This document shows positions 8,094-17,136 of a stretch of DNA of 64,000 nucleotides, piece by piece. Each line of letters opens with the position of its first letter. Position 1 is the stretch's first letter. The stretch lies in assembly GCA_965226215.1 (NCBI GenBank), contig CBDDCH010000002.1, forward strand, positions 806,001 to 870,000. Direction: 5' to 3'. The notes under the pieces were generated by a model that worked only from the letters and a program-made list of their open reading frames with translations, made no database searches and was not told where the DNA came from. Source of the DNA: G963668345 sp965226215 (lineage in GTDB: Bacteria; Acidobacteriota; Terriglobia; Bryobacterales; UBA6623). The position numbers were made by a program, and so were the translations under genes.

Positions 8094-9868
8094 ATGACAG
8101 GTTTCAACCTTCTGGCGGATCGGATCCTTCGTTGGCTGTACTTTGGCCTCGTGGCCCTGGCGGCAGTGTGGGCGATGGCATCCCTCAGCTGGCCGTTTGG
8201 CAGCGACCAGGGAATTTTTTCTTGGATCGGAGATGTGATCCATCAAGGGGGTATGCCTTACCGTGACGCCTGGGATATCAAAGGGCCGCTGGCCTACTAC
8301 CTGTACGCACTGGCACAGTGGTTGTTCGGCAAGAACCTGTGGGGAATCCGGCTGCTGGACCTTGCTTTTCTGGCGGCTTCAACAGCCGTCCTGGGTCGGG
8401 TGGTCAGAGACCTCTCAGATTCGGTAATCGCCCGCTGGGCATGCTTGATCTTCATTCTGTGGTACGGGTCGGGTTCTTTTGATAACACAGCGCAGCCTGA
8501 TGGATGGGCGTCGATGATGATCCTTATCGGGATAGCGCCTCTTGCTAAGGCCAGCGGGCGATTCACCCTCAAGTCGCTGGTCATGGCTGGGTTGCTCGTC
8601 GGGTGCGCAGCTCTGGTCAAGCCTTTTTTGCCGTTTTCCTGCTGATTCCACTGCTCGGAATGATCGTCACGGAAGGAACCCGGGCCAGGCGTCTGGCTAC
8701 TGACGGTGTCGTTCTCGTTGCCGCCCTCGCGCTTCCACTGACTCTCGCCGCGGGTTGGTTTGCGCACCGCGGGGCACTCGACGAGTTGATCGAGGTTCAT
8801 CTGATATACCCTGCTGTAGTCTACATGGACGTGACGTTGGTCTCAGCGAACTCGGCGCTGCGGGGAGTTCTCAGGTACGTAATGGAAGGGAAGGTTGTTG
8901 TCGTTCTGTTGCCGGTAGCTGTGCTGGGCCTGCTGAGGTTGTGGCAAACCGCGCGTCGCACGGCACTGGTGTTGTTGTGCTGGACAAGTCTGGGTTTTTT
9001 TATGGTCGTTTTACAGAATCGGTTCTTCGAATACCACTGGTCTCTCCTTCTGCCGCCTTTGGTCTTGTTGGGCTCCGTGGGATTCCACGCGGTGCTTGAG
9101 GAGTGGCGGGAACACCGGGGCGAGTCACGCTCCCCTCCACGACCTCATGGAGAAGCGCTGGTGTTCTTGTTGTTTCTGCTGCTTGTGTTCCATGCCTCCG
9201 TTTTGCCCTTGCGTCATGTGGCGAATTGGATTCCGTTTGCCTTGGGGTCGCTACCGGCCAAGGACTACTACACCGGCTTTGGTGGCGTCGGCTTTGTAAT
9301 GCTCGCCGCTGACCACATCCGGGGGAGGACCACGGAAAATGACGGGGTTGCTGTTTTGAGCTGGGACGCGACGGTGCTCTATTTGGCTGGGCGTCAGAGC
9401 GCCACCAGGTTCGGCCACACTATGCCCCTGGCACGTGGAAAGGGAACAGCGGTGCGCGAGCGGTACCGCAGGGAGTTTTTAGCCGGTCTGCGTGCGGTGA
9501 GGCCAGTTTACATTACTGTTGTGTCGTATCAACCGGGGGAGATATTCGGTAAGGGGCACCCACTGGCTGATTTTCCGGAGCTAGAGTCCCTGATAAAAGA
9601 TGGCTACCATAGAGAGGCAAAGTTCGATAGGTTGAGTCTTTTCCGGCTTTCAGAAGACCAAGCTCGCGAGGGATTCAGCCAGCCTGTTCGGGCGAACACG
9701 CCGGATCCCCTTCTCCCGAGCGCTGAACTGCGCGCGCCTCGTCCTGACGGCCTTCTCAAGCGCCTGGCCTCGCCACGAGGTGAGAAAAGCGGACTGGGAG
9801 CGAAGTTACCGGCTCCAGGCGGTCAGTTGATGCGCATAGCATTTGGCGACGAGCAAGAAAACTTGTAG
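8094..9868 (+). pseudogene. GT-C-like polytopic membrane glycosyltransferase, frameshifted
   Basis: A paralogue of the intact gene at 11252-12895, closely similar along its length. The first part runs 8094-8645 and ends early. The rest continues in the -1 frame to 9868. The break is at a run of six T (8624-8629); the intact paralogue has seven T at 11797-11803. Restoring one base joins LVGCAALVKP to FFAVFLLIPLLG, matching the paralogue. The zero-frame codons at the break are CCT TTT TTG, so T-TTT-TTG is also a canonical -1 slippery heptamer. The protein has about ten transmembrane segments with an N-terminal loop, GDVIHQGGMPYRDAWDIKGP, like the first periplasmic loop of PMT/ArnT-type GT-C enzymes. 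Such enzymes use polyprenyl-phosphate sugars. The last 113 bases overlap the convergent gene 9756-11192. Confidence 0.75.
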
Positions 9869-11192
9869 TTGTCCCTTTCAGCTCCTCCGGTCGGTCAGGT
9901 TCGGCAGGGACGGAGTCCAGCGCTTGTCCCACTCGACCGTGACCGCTTTCGTGGTTCCGTAGGTCAACGGCAAACACCCCATTATTAAGGGTGATCAGGA
10001 CGCACAGAGCCCCGAGCAATCTTAGCGACCAGCGCCGCGGCTGGAGCGGGCTGTGCGTACCGTGGATCAGAAGCCATAGAGGCAAGACCATCGGGCCGCA
10101 GTAGAGGAAGGCCTCGGTGGGGTTGCAATAGACAAAGAAAACCATGTAGATGATGCAAAAGACGAAGATCGCCAAAGAGCCGTCGAACAGACGCTTGTGT
10201 CCACCGCGCGCGAGCCCGCCTACGGCGTAGATCAGAACGGCGAGGACGAGAAGCCAATTGTAAAAGGGGGCTAAGAGAATACTTTCGATTGTCAGCGGCT
10301 CAAAGGCTTGAGGCGGAACAGCCATGGCGACTTGCGAAAGCAGCAGGAAGGTCGATGCGGTCACTAGCCAACTTTCCGGGTTCGCCAGGTTCCGGAATGC
10401 GCCGACTTCCTCGAGCTCGTCGTAAGGCAATGTTGCCCCCGCGATTGACATTCCCATTTTCTTTTCCTGGACCGTGCAAATGATCAGGTAGGGCAGTACA
10501 AAAAGGACGCACAGCATCAAGCCATATCGGACGGCCCGGTAAATCCCAACCCTAAATCCGTCAACGCGAAGGAGCTGGAACAGAGGGATGACCCCAAGAA
10601 GAACCTGTTGGGGTGCGGCGAAGCAGACCAGCACATGCGTGAACACCAGGCCTCTCAAGCTCTTCAACTTCGCATCGGCGAGGAAAGCAAGGATGAACAG
10701 ATTGGTGAACAGGCTGGTGCATGAATAAGTCTCGGGGAAACTCGCAAAGATCCAGACTGCCGCGGCGGCGCCGTAAAAGGTTGTCGGAAGCAGCGCTTGT
10801 TTCTCGGGGAAGCCGATTTTTCGAAACAACAGGTAGGCCACGCAAAGATTCAGTGCGCCAAACAAGGCCGGGGGAAACGAAAGAGGCATGTTCTCGTTGA
10901 GCGGTTCAGGCATTCCTCCGTACACAAAGCGTCCGAGCTGATGGAGAGGCGTGCTGAGTGCGATGAAGAGGGGGTGTTTTTTCGCTTGATAGATAGCCAT
11001 CGGATGCCAGTTACGCGCGGGGATGTTCGTGAGGGCGACGCGGTAGCTGTCCGCTCCGAAAAACCAAAAATCGGGGAACGGCTTCACGGCCGTAACAGCC
11101 AGTGTCGTTTGATAGACCAGGAAGGAAACGACGAAGATCGTTGCCAGCAGGCGCCTCGGGGTTGAGCCTAGGTGGGAAATTCGTTGAGTCAT
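9756..11192 (-). CDS. Polytopic membrane protein, possible GT-C glycosyltransferase
   Basis: About 478 residues from an ATG at 11192; a GTG at 11213 is an alternative start. There are around ten hydrophobic segments. A hydrophilic loop after the first carries FPDFWFFGADSYRVALTNI and NWHPMAIYQAKKHPLFIAL. An acidic residue plus a His-rich loop between the first two membrane segments resembles GT-C enzymes, but the similarity is general. The gene lies on the opposite strand between two glycosyltransferase-like paralogues, and its 3' end overlaps the end of the first. It diverges from the second with only 59 bases between starts. A role in building cell-surface glycans or glycolipids is likely but unproven. 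Confidence 0.65.
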   Translation of the reverse strand: MTQRISHLGSTPRRLLATIFVVSFLVYQTTLAVTAVKPFPDFWFFGADSYRVALTNIPARNWHPMAIYQAKKHPLFIALSTPLHQLGRFVYGGMPEPLNENMPLSFPPALFGALNLCVAYLLFRKIGFPEKQALLPTTFYGAAAAVWIFASFPETYSCTSLFTNLFILAFLADAKLKSLRGLVFTHVLVCFAAPQQVLLGVIPLFQLLRVDGFRVGIYRAVRYGLMLCVLFVLPYLIICTVQEKKMGMSIAGATLPYDELEEVGAFRNLANPESWLVTASTFLLLSQVAMAVPPQAFEPLTIESILLAPFYNWLLVLAVLIYAVGGLARGGHKRLFDGSLAIFVFCIIYMVFFVYCNPTEAFLYCGPMVLPLWLLIHGTHSPLQPRRWSLRLLGALCVLITLNNGVFAVDLRNHESGHGRVGQALDSVPAEPDRPEELKGTTTSFLARRQMLCASTDRLEPVTSLPVRFSHLVARPGA

Positions 11193-11251
11193 CCGCTCAG
11201 ACGGTTGACGCACCCGCTACTTTCGATAATAGCCCGCGGGATGCTACTTTG

Positions 11252-12895
11252 ATGTGGTTCCGCCCGCTGCGTGATAGGCCGCGCCCGGCGGATCGGGTCG
11301 TTCGTCGGCTGTACTTTGGCCTCGCGGCCCTGGCGGCGGTGTGGGCCACGGCATCCCTCAGCTGGCCGTTTGGCTGGGACCAGGGAATTCTTGCTTGGGT
11401 CGGAGATGTGATTCATCAAGGCGGCATGCCTTACCGTGACGCTTGGGATATCAAAGGGCCACTGGCCTACTACGTCTATGCACTGGCACAGTGGTTGTTT
11501 GGCAAGAATCTATGGGGAATCCGGCTGCTGGACCTTGCTTTTCTGGCGGCTTCAACGGCCGTCCTGGGTCGCGTGGTCAGCGACCTCGCAGATTCGGTAA
11601 TCGCCCGTTGGGCATGCTTGATCTTTATTCTGTGGTACGGATCGGGTTCCTTTTGGCATACGGCGCAGCCCGACGGCTGGGCGTCGATGATGATTCTCAT
11701 CGGCATGGCGCCTTTTATGAAGGCCAGTGGGCGGCTCACCGTCAAGTCGCTGGTCATGTCTGGATTGCTCGTCGGGTGCGCAGCTCTGATCAAGCCTTTT
11801 TTTGCCGCTTTCCTGCTAATCGCGCTGCTCGGGGTGATCATCAGGGAAGGGATCTGGGTCAGGCGTGCGGCTACTGACGCTGTCGTTCTCGTTGCCTCCT
11901 TTGCGCTTCCAGTGACTCTTGCCGCGGGGTGGTTTGCACACCGCGGCGCTCTCGACGAGTTGATCGAGGTTTATCTGATCTACCCGGCTGTCGCTTACAC
12001 GGACCTGGCGTTGCTCTCACCGGCCTCGAGGCTGCGGGGAGTTCTCGAGTACGTGTTGGCGGGGAAGGTTGTTGTCGTCTTGTTGCCGGTAGCTGTGCTC
12101 GGCCTGCTGAGGCTGTGGCAAACCGCGCGCCGTACGGCGCTGGTGCTGCTGGGCTGGATAGATCTGGGAGTTGCGATTGTCGCTTTACAGAATCGGTTCT
12201 TCGAATACCACTGGATTCTCCTTTTGCCGCCTTTGGTCTTGTTGGGCGCGGTGGGTTTCCACGCGGCCTTTGAGGAGTGGCGGGAACACCGGGGCGAGTC
12301 ACCCTCCGCTCCACGACCTTATAGAGCAGCGCTGGCGTTCCTGTTGTTTCTGCTGCTTGTGTTCCATGCCTCCGTGCGGCCCTTGTATAGCGTGGCGAAT
12401 TGGATCCCGTTTGCCTTAGGGTTGCTACCGGCCAAGCACTACTATGCCCGCTTTCCCGTCGCCGGCTCGGATATGCTCGCCGCTGACCACATCCGGGGGA
12501 GGACCACGGAAGCTGATCGGATCGCTGTTTGGGGCTGGAACGCGTCGGTGATCTATTTGGCTGGACGTCGGAGCGCTTCCACGTTCGGCTACAGTATGCC
12601 TCTGTTAGACGGAGAGGGAACAGCACTGCGCCAGCGGTACCGCAGGGAGTTTTTGGCCGACTTGCAGGCGACGCGACCGGTCTACATCGTCGTCGCGCCG
12701 CAAGCAGAGAAGATACTCGGTAGGAACTACGGACTGGCTGATTTTCCGCGGCTGGAGTCCCTAGTCGCGGATTGCTACCGGAAAGAAGCGGCGTTCGGCG
12801 AGTTGACTCTTTACCGGCTGCCGGGAGACCGAGCTTGCGAGGGATTCGACCGGCCTGCTGGGGCGAATGCACCGGGCGCCGTTCCCCGCGGGTAG
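11252..12895 (+). CDS. GT-C-like polytopic membrane glycosyltransferase (intact paralogue)
   Basis: A 547-residue membrane protein with roughly ten transmembrane segments. The start MWFRPLRDRPRPADRVVRR at 11252 gives a basic N-terminal cytoplasmic tail; upstream sequence in the frame overlaps the divergent gene and is unlikely to be coding. The first periplasmic loop, with GWDQGILAWVGDVIHQGG then MPYRDAWDIKGPLAYYVYAL, is typical of the PMT/ArnT-like (GT39/GT83, DUF2029-type) enzymes that move sugars or arabinose from lipid carriers. The acidic residues in that loop are candidate catalytic residues. A soluble C-terminal portion of about 130 residues follows. It is the full-length partner of the frameshifted copy at 8094-9868. 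Confidence 0.75.
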   Translation: MWFRPLRDRPRPADRVVRRLYFGLAALAAVWATASLSWPFGWDQGILAWVGDVIHQGGMPYRDAWDIKGPLAYYVYALAQWLFGKNLWGIRLLDLAFLAASTAVLGRVVSDLADSVIARWACLIFILWYGSGSFWHTAQPDGWASMMILIGMAPFMKASGRLTVKSLVMSGLLVGCAALIKPFFAAFLLIALLGVIIREGIWVRRAATDAVVLVASFALPVTLAAGWFAHRGALDELIEVYLIYPAVAYTDLALLSPASRLRGVLEYVLAGKVVVVLLPVAVLGLLRLWQTARRTALVLLGWIDLGVAIVALQNRFFEYHWILLLPPLVLLGAVGFHAAFEEWREHRGESPSAPRPYRAALAFLLFLLLVFHASVRPLYSVANWIPFALGLLPAKHYYARFPVAGSDMLAADHIRGRTTEADRIAVWGWNASVIYLAGRRSASTFGYSMPLLDGEGTALRQRYRREFLADLQATRPVYIVVAPQAEKILGRNYGLADFPRLESLVADCYRKEAAFGELTLYRLPGDRACEGFDRPAGANAPGAVPRG

Positions 12896-12938
12896 TGTCG
12901 CGGAGTGGCGATAGCGGCGAGCAACGGTCACGGATACA

Positions 12939-13637
12939 ATGAGTGCAAACGTGATGCCGCAGACTGTCCTGGTCGTCGAAGACGACCGCGATTTATGTAA
13001 CCTTCTGGACTACAATCTCACCCGCGGCGGTTACCAGGTTGACATCATTGGGCGGGTGCAGGGTGGGCTGGAGCGCATCCGAAGTTCGCGGCCCGATTTG
13101 ATCATTCTCGATGTCATGCTCCCCGACGGCGACGGATTTGAACTCTGCCGCCGGATCCGAGCCGACCCCAGCCTGACGTCCATCCCGATCTTGTTTCTGA
13201 CGGCTCGCAGCGAAGAGGCGGACCGGGTGATGGGACTCGAAATCGGAGGTGACGACTATGTCACCAAGCCTTTCAGTCCACGTGAACTGCTGGCCCGCGT
13301 CAAAGCCCACCTCAGACGCCAGACCAACTCGAAGTCGAAGGTGGCCGGTCCCATCCGGGTGGACGTCGATTCTCGGCGCGCGTATCTGCGCGATCAGCAA
13401 CTTTCACTCACGGCGACCGAATTTCGGCTCTTGGAGTTGTTCTTGTCCAGCCCGGGGAGAGTGTTCAGCCGGGAACAGCTCCTGAATGCGATCTGGGGCG
13501 AAGGTTATCACGTAAGCCCGCGCAACGTAGACGTCCACATTCGCCGGCTGCGGGAGCGCATTGAAGACACGCCTGACGATCCCCAATGGATCCAGACGGT
13601 GCGGGGTTTCGGGTACCGTTTCGAGGCGCCGGCATGA
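12939..13637 (+). CDS. phoB: OmpR/PhoB family response regulator
   Basis: A 232-residue response regulator. The receiver domain occupies about residues 8-123, with acidic pocket residues in VVEDDRD, phosphoacceptor Asp58 in LIILDVMLPDGDG, and the conserved Lys110 of VTKPFSPRE. A winged-helix DNA-binding domain follows, with the typical LSLTATEFRLLELF, VFSREQLLNAIWG and RNVDVHIRRLR blocks. The end, TVRGFGYRFEAP, is standard. The neighbouring kinase gene overlaps it by 4 bases (ATGA), so they are co-transcribed and translationally coupled. Assignment to phosphate signalling rests on similarity to PhoB/PhoR only. No pst or phoU genes are in the window. Confidence 0.9.
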   Translation: MSANVMPQTVLVVEDDRDLCNLLDYNLTRGGYQVDIIGRVQGGLERIRSSRPDLIILDVMLPDGDGFELCRRIRADPSLTSIPILFLTARSEEADRVMGLEIGGDDYVTKPFSPRELLARVKAHLRRQTNSKSKVAGPIRVDVDSRRAYLRDQQLSLTATEFRLLELFLSSPGRVFSREQLLNAIWGEGYHVSPRNVDVHIRRLRERIEDTPDDPQWIQTVRGFGYRFEAPA

Positions 13638-15397
13638 CCAAGCGCATCTTCCTCAAGCTGATTCTGACGCTCATCGGTTTGTTCATCGTGGCCGCGCTCG
13701 GCGTGGATTATTTTGTCACCCGCATGGCGGAAACGAACTTGCGCCGAGGACTGGAGGATGGGCTAAAGGAACAAGCTCAGTTGGCTGTCGCCGTGTTGCG
13801 GGGCCGCCCGGCGGAGTCCAGCCCGGAGGTGGTGGGTGAAATCGCCGAGGCGGCAGGCGCCCGGCTGACGCTGATTCGCTCGGACGGAGCGGTCGTGGCG
13901 GACTCGGAAGCCGATCCGGCGACGATGGAGAATCACGCGACGCGGCCGGAATTCGCCGCAGCGTTGGCGGGCGGGGTGGGCATCAGCGCGAGGTTCAGTT
14001 CGACCGTGGGCGCGGAATTCCTCTACGTGGCCATTCCTAGTGAAGACGGAGCCCTTCGGCTGGCTCTCCCACTCTCGGAGATACGTACCCAAACGCGAGA
14101 GATTCGTGGCAGGATTCTTGGAGTCACGCTGCTGGCATTCATGCCAGCTGTGTTTCTAGCTTTTTGGCTCGCTCAGCGCCTCTCCGCTCGACTTTCTCAA
14201 ATCATGAGTTTTTCGAGGGATCTGGCCCGAGGAGACTTTCAGGCGCCTGTGCCGGCCTTCTCCGGTGGGGAGCTGGGTGAGCTGAGCCTTACTCTCCAGA
14301 CGACCGCTGACCGCCTACGTTCCATGTTCGAGCAACTACAGGAAGAACGCTCTCGCTTTGCGGCGGCGGTCAACGGCATCGGCGCGGGCGTACTGGTCAC
14401 GGATCGAGAGCGGCGGGCGATTGTGTGCAATCCGGCGATGAGGCGGATGTTTCCGAACGAGAACCTCAGGGTGGGAGATCGCCCCTTCACGGCGTCTCAC
14501 CGAGACATCGCGCGGCTTTTCGACAGAGTTTTCATTCAGGGGACGTCCGATTCGGTGGACTTGTCCGTCTCGGAACCGGTTAAGCGGACATGGAAGGTTT
14601 CCTGTGCCCCGATCGGGGGGGCGGCCGGACAGGCGCAGGCCGCTGTCGCCGTTTTCTACGACATCACAGAGTTAGAAGAGACGGAAAGGGTGCGCCGGGA
14701 TTTCGTGACGAATGTATCCCACGAACTGAGAACGCCGCTGGCTTCGATTCAGGGGTACGCCGAAACACTGCTCGACGGGGCGGTGGACGATCCCGAACAC
14801 AACCGGCGCTTCCTTCAGATCATTCGCCAAAACGCCGAGCGCTTGGCTCAGTTGTCATCGGACCTGATGGCCTTGTCGCAGATTGAAATCCGGGCCCGGG
14901 ACTACGATTTCGCTCCTGTCGCCGTCAACGACCTGCTCACTCAGGCGAGCGACTCGATCCGAACGCTGACCGATAAGAAGGGGGTTGCGGTCCGCGTCGA
15001 AGGGCTGCCGGTGTCCACGGAGGTAGAGTGTGATTCCGATTCCCTCTATCAAGTGCTGATGAATTTGCTCGAGAACGCGGCCAAGTACACGCCGGAGGGA
15101 GGAGCGATCACGCTGGGAGCGCGGCGGGAGGATGACGAGGTGGAATTCTACGTTCGCGACAGCGGTGTCGGCGTAGCGAGCCGGCACATTCCAAGACTCT
15201 TCGAAAGGTTTTATCGGGTAGACAAGGCGCGGTCGAGGGAACTGGGGGGAACGGGCCTGGGTCTGGCCATCGTCAAGCACCTGGTGCTGGCCCACGAGGG
15301 CTCGGTTCGAGTGGAAAGCGAGGTCGGACGGGGATCCACTTTCTACGTTCGGATTCCTCTTCGGCGAAGCCAGAGGGCTGTGGGGATAGACGTGTAG
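13634..15397 (+). CDS. phoR: PhoR-like sensor histidine kinase
   Basis: A 587-residue membrane kinase. Start ATG at 13634 overlaps the regulator stop. Order of parts: transmembrane segment at about residues 8-28, periplasmic sensor region with GARLTLIRSDGAVVADSEAD, second transmembrane segment at about 160-180, HAMP linker, PAS-like domain (SRFAAAVNGIGAGVLVTDRE), phosphoacceptor His363 in NVSHELRTPLASIQGY, then the ATPase domain with N box LMNLLENAAKYTPEGG, G1 DSGVGV, F box LFERFYRVD and G2 GGTGLGLAIV. Architecture is PhoR-like. The stop codon TAG lies inside the first bases of a displaced DUF485 fragment (15394-15553), so the original C-terminal end may have been slightly altered. Confidence 0.9.
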   Translation: MTKRIFLKLILTLIGLFIVAALGVDYFVTRMAETNLRRGLEDGLKEQAQLAVAVLRGRPAESSPEVVGEIAEAAGARLTLIRSDGAVVADSEADPATMENHATRPEFAAALAGGVGISARFSSTVGAEFLYVAIPSEDGALRLALPLSEIRTQTREIRGRILGVTLLAFMPAVFLAFWLAQRLSARLSQIMSFSRDLARGDFQAPVPAFSGGELGELSLTLQTTADRLRSMFEQLQEERSRFAAAVNGIGAGVLVTDRERRAIVCNPAMRRMFPNENLRVGDRPFTASHRDIARLFDRVFIQGTSDSVDLSVSEPVKRTWKVSCAPIGGAAGQAQAAVAVFYDITELEETERVRRDFVTNVSHELRTPLASIQGYAETLLDGAVDDPEHNRRFLQIIRQNAERLAQLSSDLMALSQIEIRARDYDFAPVAVNDLLTQASDSIRTLTDKKGVAVRVEGLPVSTEVECDSDSLYQVLMNLLENAAKYTPEGGAITLGARREDDEVEFYVRDSGVGVASRHIPRLFERFYRVDKARSRELGGTGLGLAIVKHLVLAHEGSVRVESEVGRGSTFYVRIPLRRSQRAVGIDV

Positions 15398-15553
15398 GCC
15401 CAGTTGACCGCACCCCACACTTTGCGCTCCATCAACTCGGGCCAGTAGCCGACCAGCACCGGCAGCGCGAAGTAGAAAATGACGAAGAATGCCGTCGCCA
15501 CCACGACGAAACGCGTTTTTCTGAGCGATCATCCGCCGATAGTCAGGCGAGTT
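15394..15553 (-). pseudogene. Displaced fragment of a DUF485 gene
   Basis: About 160 bases that are nearly identical to 54516-54674, the central part of the DUF485 gene beside actP, in the same orientation. There are scattered substitutions and one extra T in a T run (positions about 15515-15519). The shared stretch starts at GTAGGCCCAGTTGAC, which includes the kinase stop codon, and ends at the stop codon of the fibronectin lipoprotein gene. It has no start and no end of its own, so it cannot make the protein. It fills the whole space between the two convergent genes, where a terminator would be expected. Confidence 0.85.
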
Positions 15554-16548
15554 TACGAGCCAACTGTTACGGCTTCAGAAAGCTCACTTTCGTTCCCATC
15601 CTGATCGACGGCCGAGACCGCGTAGCGATAGGTTTGACCGCGTTCGACAGCTTGATCGCTGTAAGTGGGGGACGGGAGCAACTCATCGTTTAGCGCGACC
15701 GCTTCCCCAGAGGCTCCTGTGCGCCAAACTCGATAGCCCGCGAAGTCTTCCTCAGAGTTTGGTCGCCACGAAAGTTCCACGCTCTTTTTCGTCACCACCG
15801 TCCGCAACTCGAGTGGCGTCCGCGGTGGGAACGTGTCTTGCGTAAATACGTCGACAACGGAGGAGTCGGAGCCTTCGACTTCGCCGGTGGCACTTTGACC
15901 GAAGCTGCGAACGCGATAGTAGTAGTGCTGCTTCCATTGAAAATTGGGGTCGCGAAGAGTTGTTTCTTGGGTTCGTCCAATCTTGTCAAACGGCCCGCCC
16001 GGTTCGGCGCTGCGGAAGACCAGATAGGCACTCGCTCGCTCGGCGGCCGTCCACTCGATTGCGATCGCATCTTGCCCGACGGTGACGCCCGGCGCAACGG
16101 GTGGCCCCGGGGGTTCGACAACGTGGATGATGACCAGGTCAGAAAAGCCCAATGACCGCCCTCGGCTACTCGATCCGCGGACGCCGAAGGCTAATGTTTT
16201 GCCGACCAGAGGCTTTGCGGGGAGGATGATTCGAACCTGCTCGCCGGGACCGAACGGCTCTAGGGCGGCGTCCTTCAGCAAGGCAGCCAACGTACTGTTG
16301 CGCTCGAACTGTTCCCGTGAGGGGACCCGGACCGGACCGGCGATCTCGATGCGGTGGACGGCGAACTCCGAGAGGTCGCCCAGCGGCATCCCTTCCGTCG
16401 TCAGGGTCGGCCAAGTCCATTCGAGCACGACCCCTTCCGTCGTCTGGCGGGCACGGAGATCGTCGCTACGCTCAGGGATGTTCAGCCGTGGAGGAAGCGG
16501 CGGGCCAACCGAGCCGCAACCGAGCAAGAGAAGGGCGCATGGCAGCAC
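15553..16548 (-). CDS. Fibronectin type III domain lipoprotein
   Basis: An exported protein with three fibronectin type III-like domains: about the first 120 residues after the signal (EGVVLEWTWPTLTTEGMPL), then VGQDAIAIEWTAAERASAYL, then KKSVELSWRPNSEEDFAGYR and a C-terminal AVSAVDQDGNESELSEAV. The lipobox is LLLGC, followed by a GSVGPPLPPRLN stretch typical of small outer-membrane lipoproteins. The open frame extends to 16869, but that part runs through palindromic repeats and is not protein-like. The only near in-frame start is GTG at 16548, giving a short signal without basic residues, so the start is unresolved and may have been damaged by repeat insertion. Confidence 0.65.
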   Translation of the reverse strand: MLPCALLLLGCGSVGPPLPPRLNIPERSDDLRARQTTEGVVLEWTWPTLTTEGMPLGDLSEFAVHRIEIAGPVRVPSREQFERNSTLAALLKDAALEPFGPGEQVRIILPAKPLVGKTLAFGVRGSSSRGRSLGFSDLVIIHVVEPPGPPVAPGVTVGQDAIAIEWTAAERASAYLVFRSAEPGGPFDKIGRTQETTLRDPNFQWKQHYYYRVRSFGQSATGEVEGSDSSVVDVFTQDTFPPRTPLELRTVVTKKSVELSWRPNSEEDFAGYRVWRTGASGEAVALNDELLPSPTYSDQAVERGQTYRYAVSAVDQDGNESELSEAVTVGS

Positions 16549-16664
16549 TGCGGCGAGCGGCCCGCTAAGCCCTGAAGAGCGCGCTGTTGTGTCTTTCGCT
16601 TTGGTAGCGCCCCAAGAAGAGATCAGCTGCCCGAGGGCTAACCTGCTTTTCTTACGAAGAGCGC

Positions 16665-16779
16665 GTAGGGGCGAGCCACCGTGCCCGCCCAGCAGTGTCG
16701 ATGTACGATCTTTTCCACAAGTTCGTACTGAACAATATGTACTGATCGCTGGTGGGCCGACACGGTGGTCGGCCCCTAC
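16665..16779. repeat. Inverted pair of palindromic repeat elements (family B)
   Basis: The left element reads GTAGGGGCGAGCCACCGTGC and continues to GCCC. The right element reads GGGCCGACACGGTGGTCGGC and ends CCCTAC. Each has its own internal inverted symmetry. They face each other across about 60 bases, with the GTAGGGGC/GCCCCTAC ends outward. They share that outer end with family A elements elsewhere in the window. Confidence 0.65.
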
Positions 16780-17013
16780 GAGAACAACGGGTTTTGTGGC
16801 CAACCGGCGAAATTTGTGAACAATGCGGGCTAAGAAGCGATCTGGGTCCACGGTTCGCCTAGACCGCATTGCCGCTTTGAAAATAGTCTGTGACAGGAAT
16901 TACGTCACGGGGCCACATTTTCATGCTGTGGAGTGTAGGGAAGTTCATGGCGACTCACCGCCGACGGTCGAAGTACGCGATCTCCGCCTCGATATACCAG
17001 AGCGTCGAGCGCC

Positions 17014-17039
17014 GAGCCGCGAGTGTGAGCGAGCGGTCC
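17014..17039 (+). repeat. Dispersed GAGCCGCG repeat (family C)
   Basis: GAGCCGCGAGTGTGAGCGAG followed by CGGTCC. Close relatives occur at 31123-31148 and 52255-52279, all in non-coding sequence. The two ends are partly complementary (CCGC / GCGG). Confidence 0.55.
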
Positions 17040-17136
17040 ACCGATAAGGCCGCTCAGCACGGACGAATTGGCGTCTACCGTGTCGCCGCCACCTGAAAAC
17101 GAGAACAAGATTATCGCTCCGACGCGCATAAACCTG

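Larger units (their letters stand above)
16549..17136. other. Non-coding region carrying palindromic repeats
   Basis: About 590 bases between the lipoprotein gene and hslU. It holds an inverted pair of GTAGGGGC-type elements (16665-16690 and 16754-16779) and one GAGCCGCG-type element (17014-17039). No gene is apparent. Confidence 0.55.

Noticed and set aside
16225..16245. GATTCGAACC, like the T arm of a tRNA
   Set aside because: It lies inside the fibronectin lipoprotein gene and no acceptor or anticodon stem can be formed around it.
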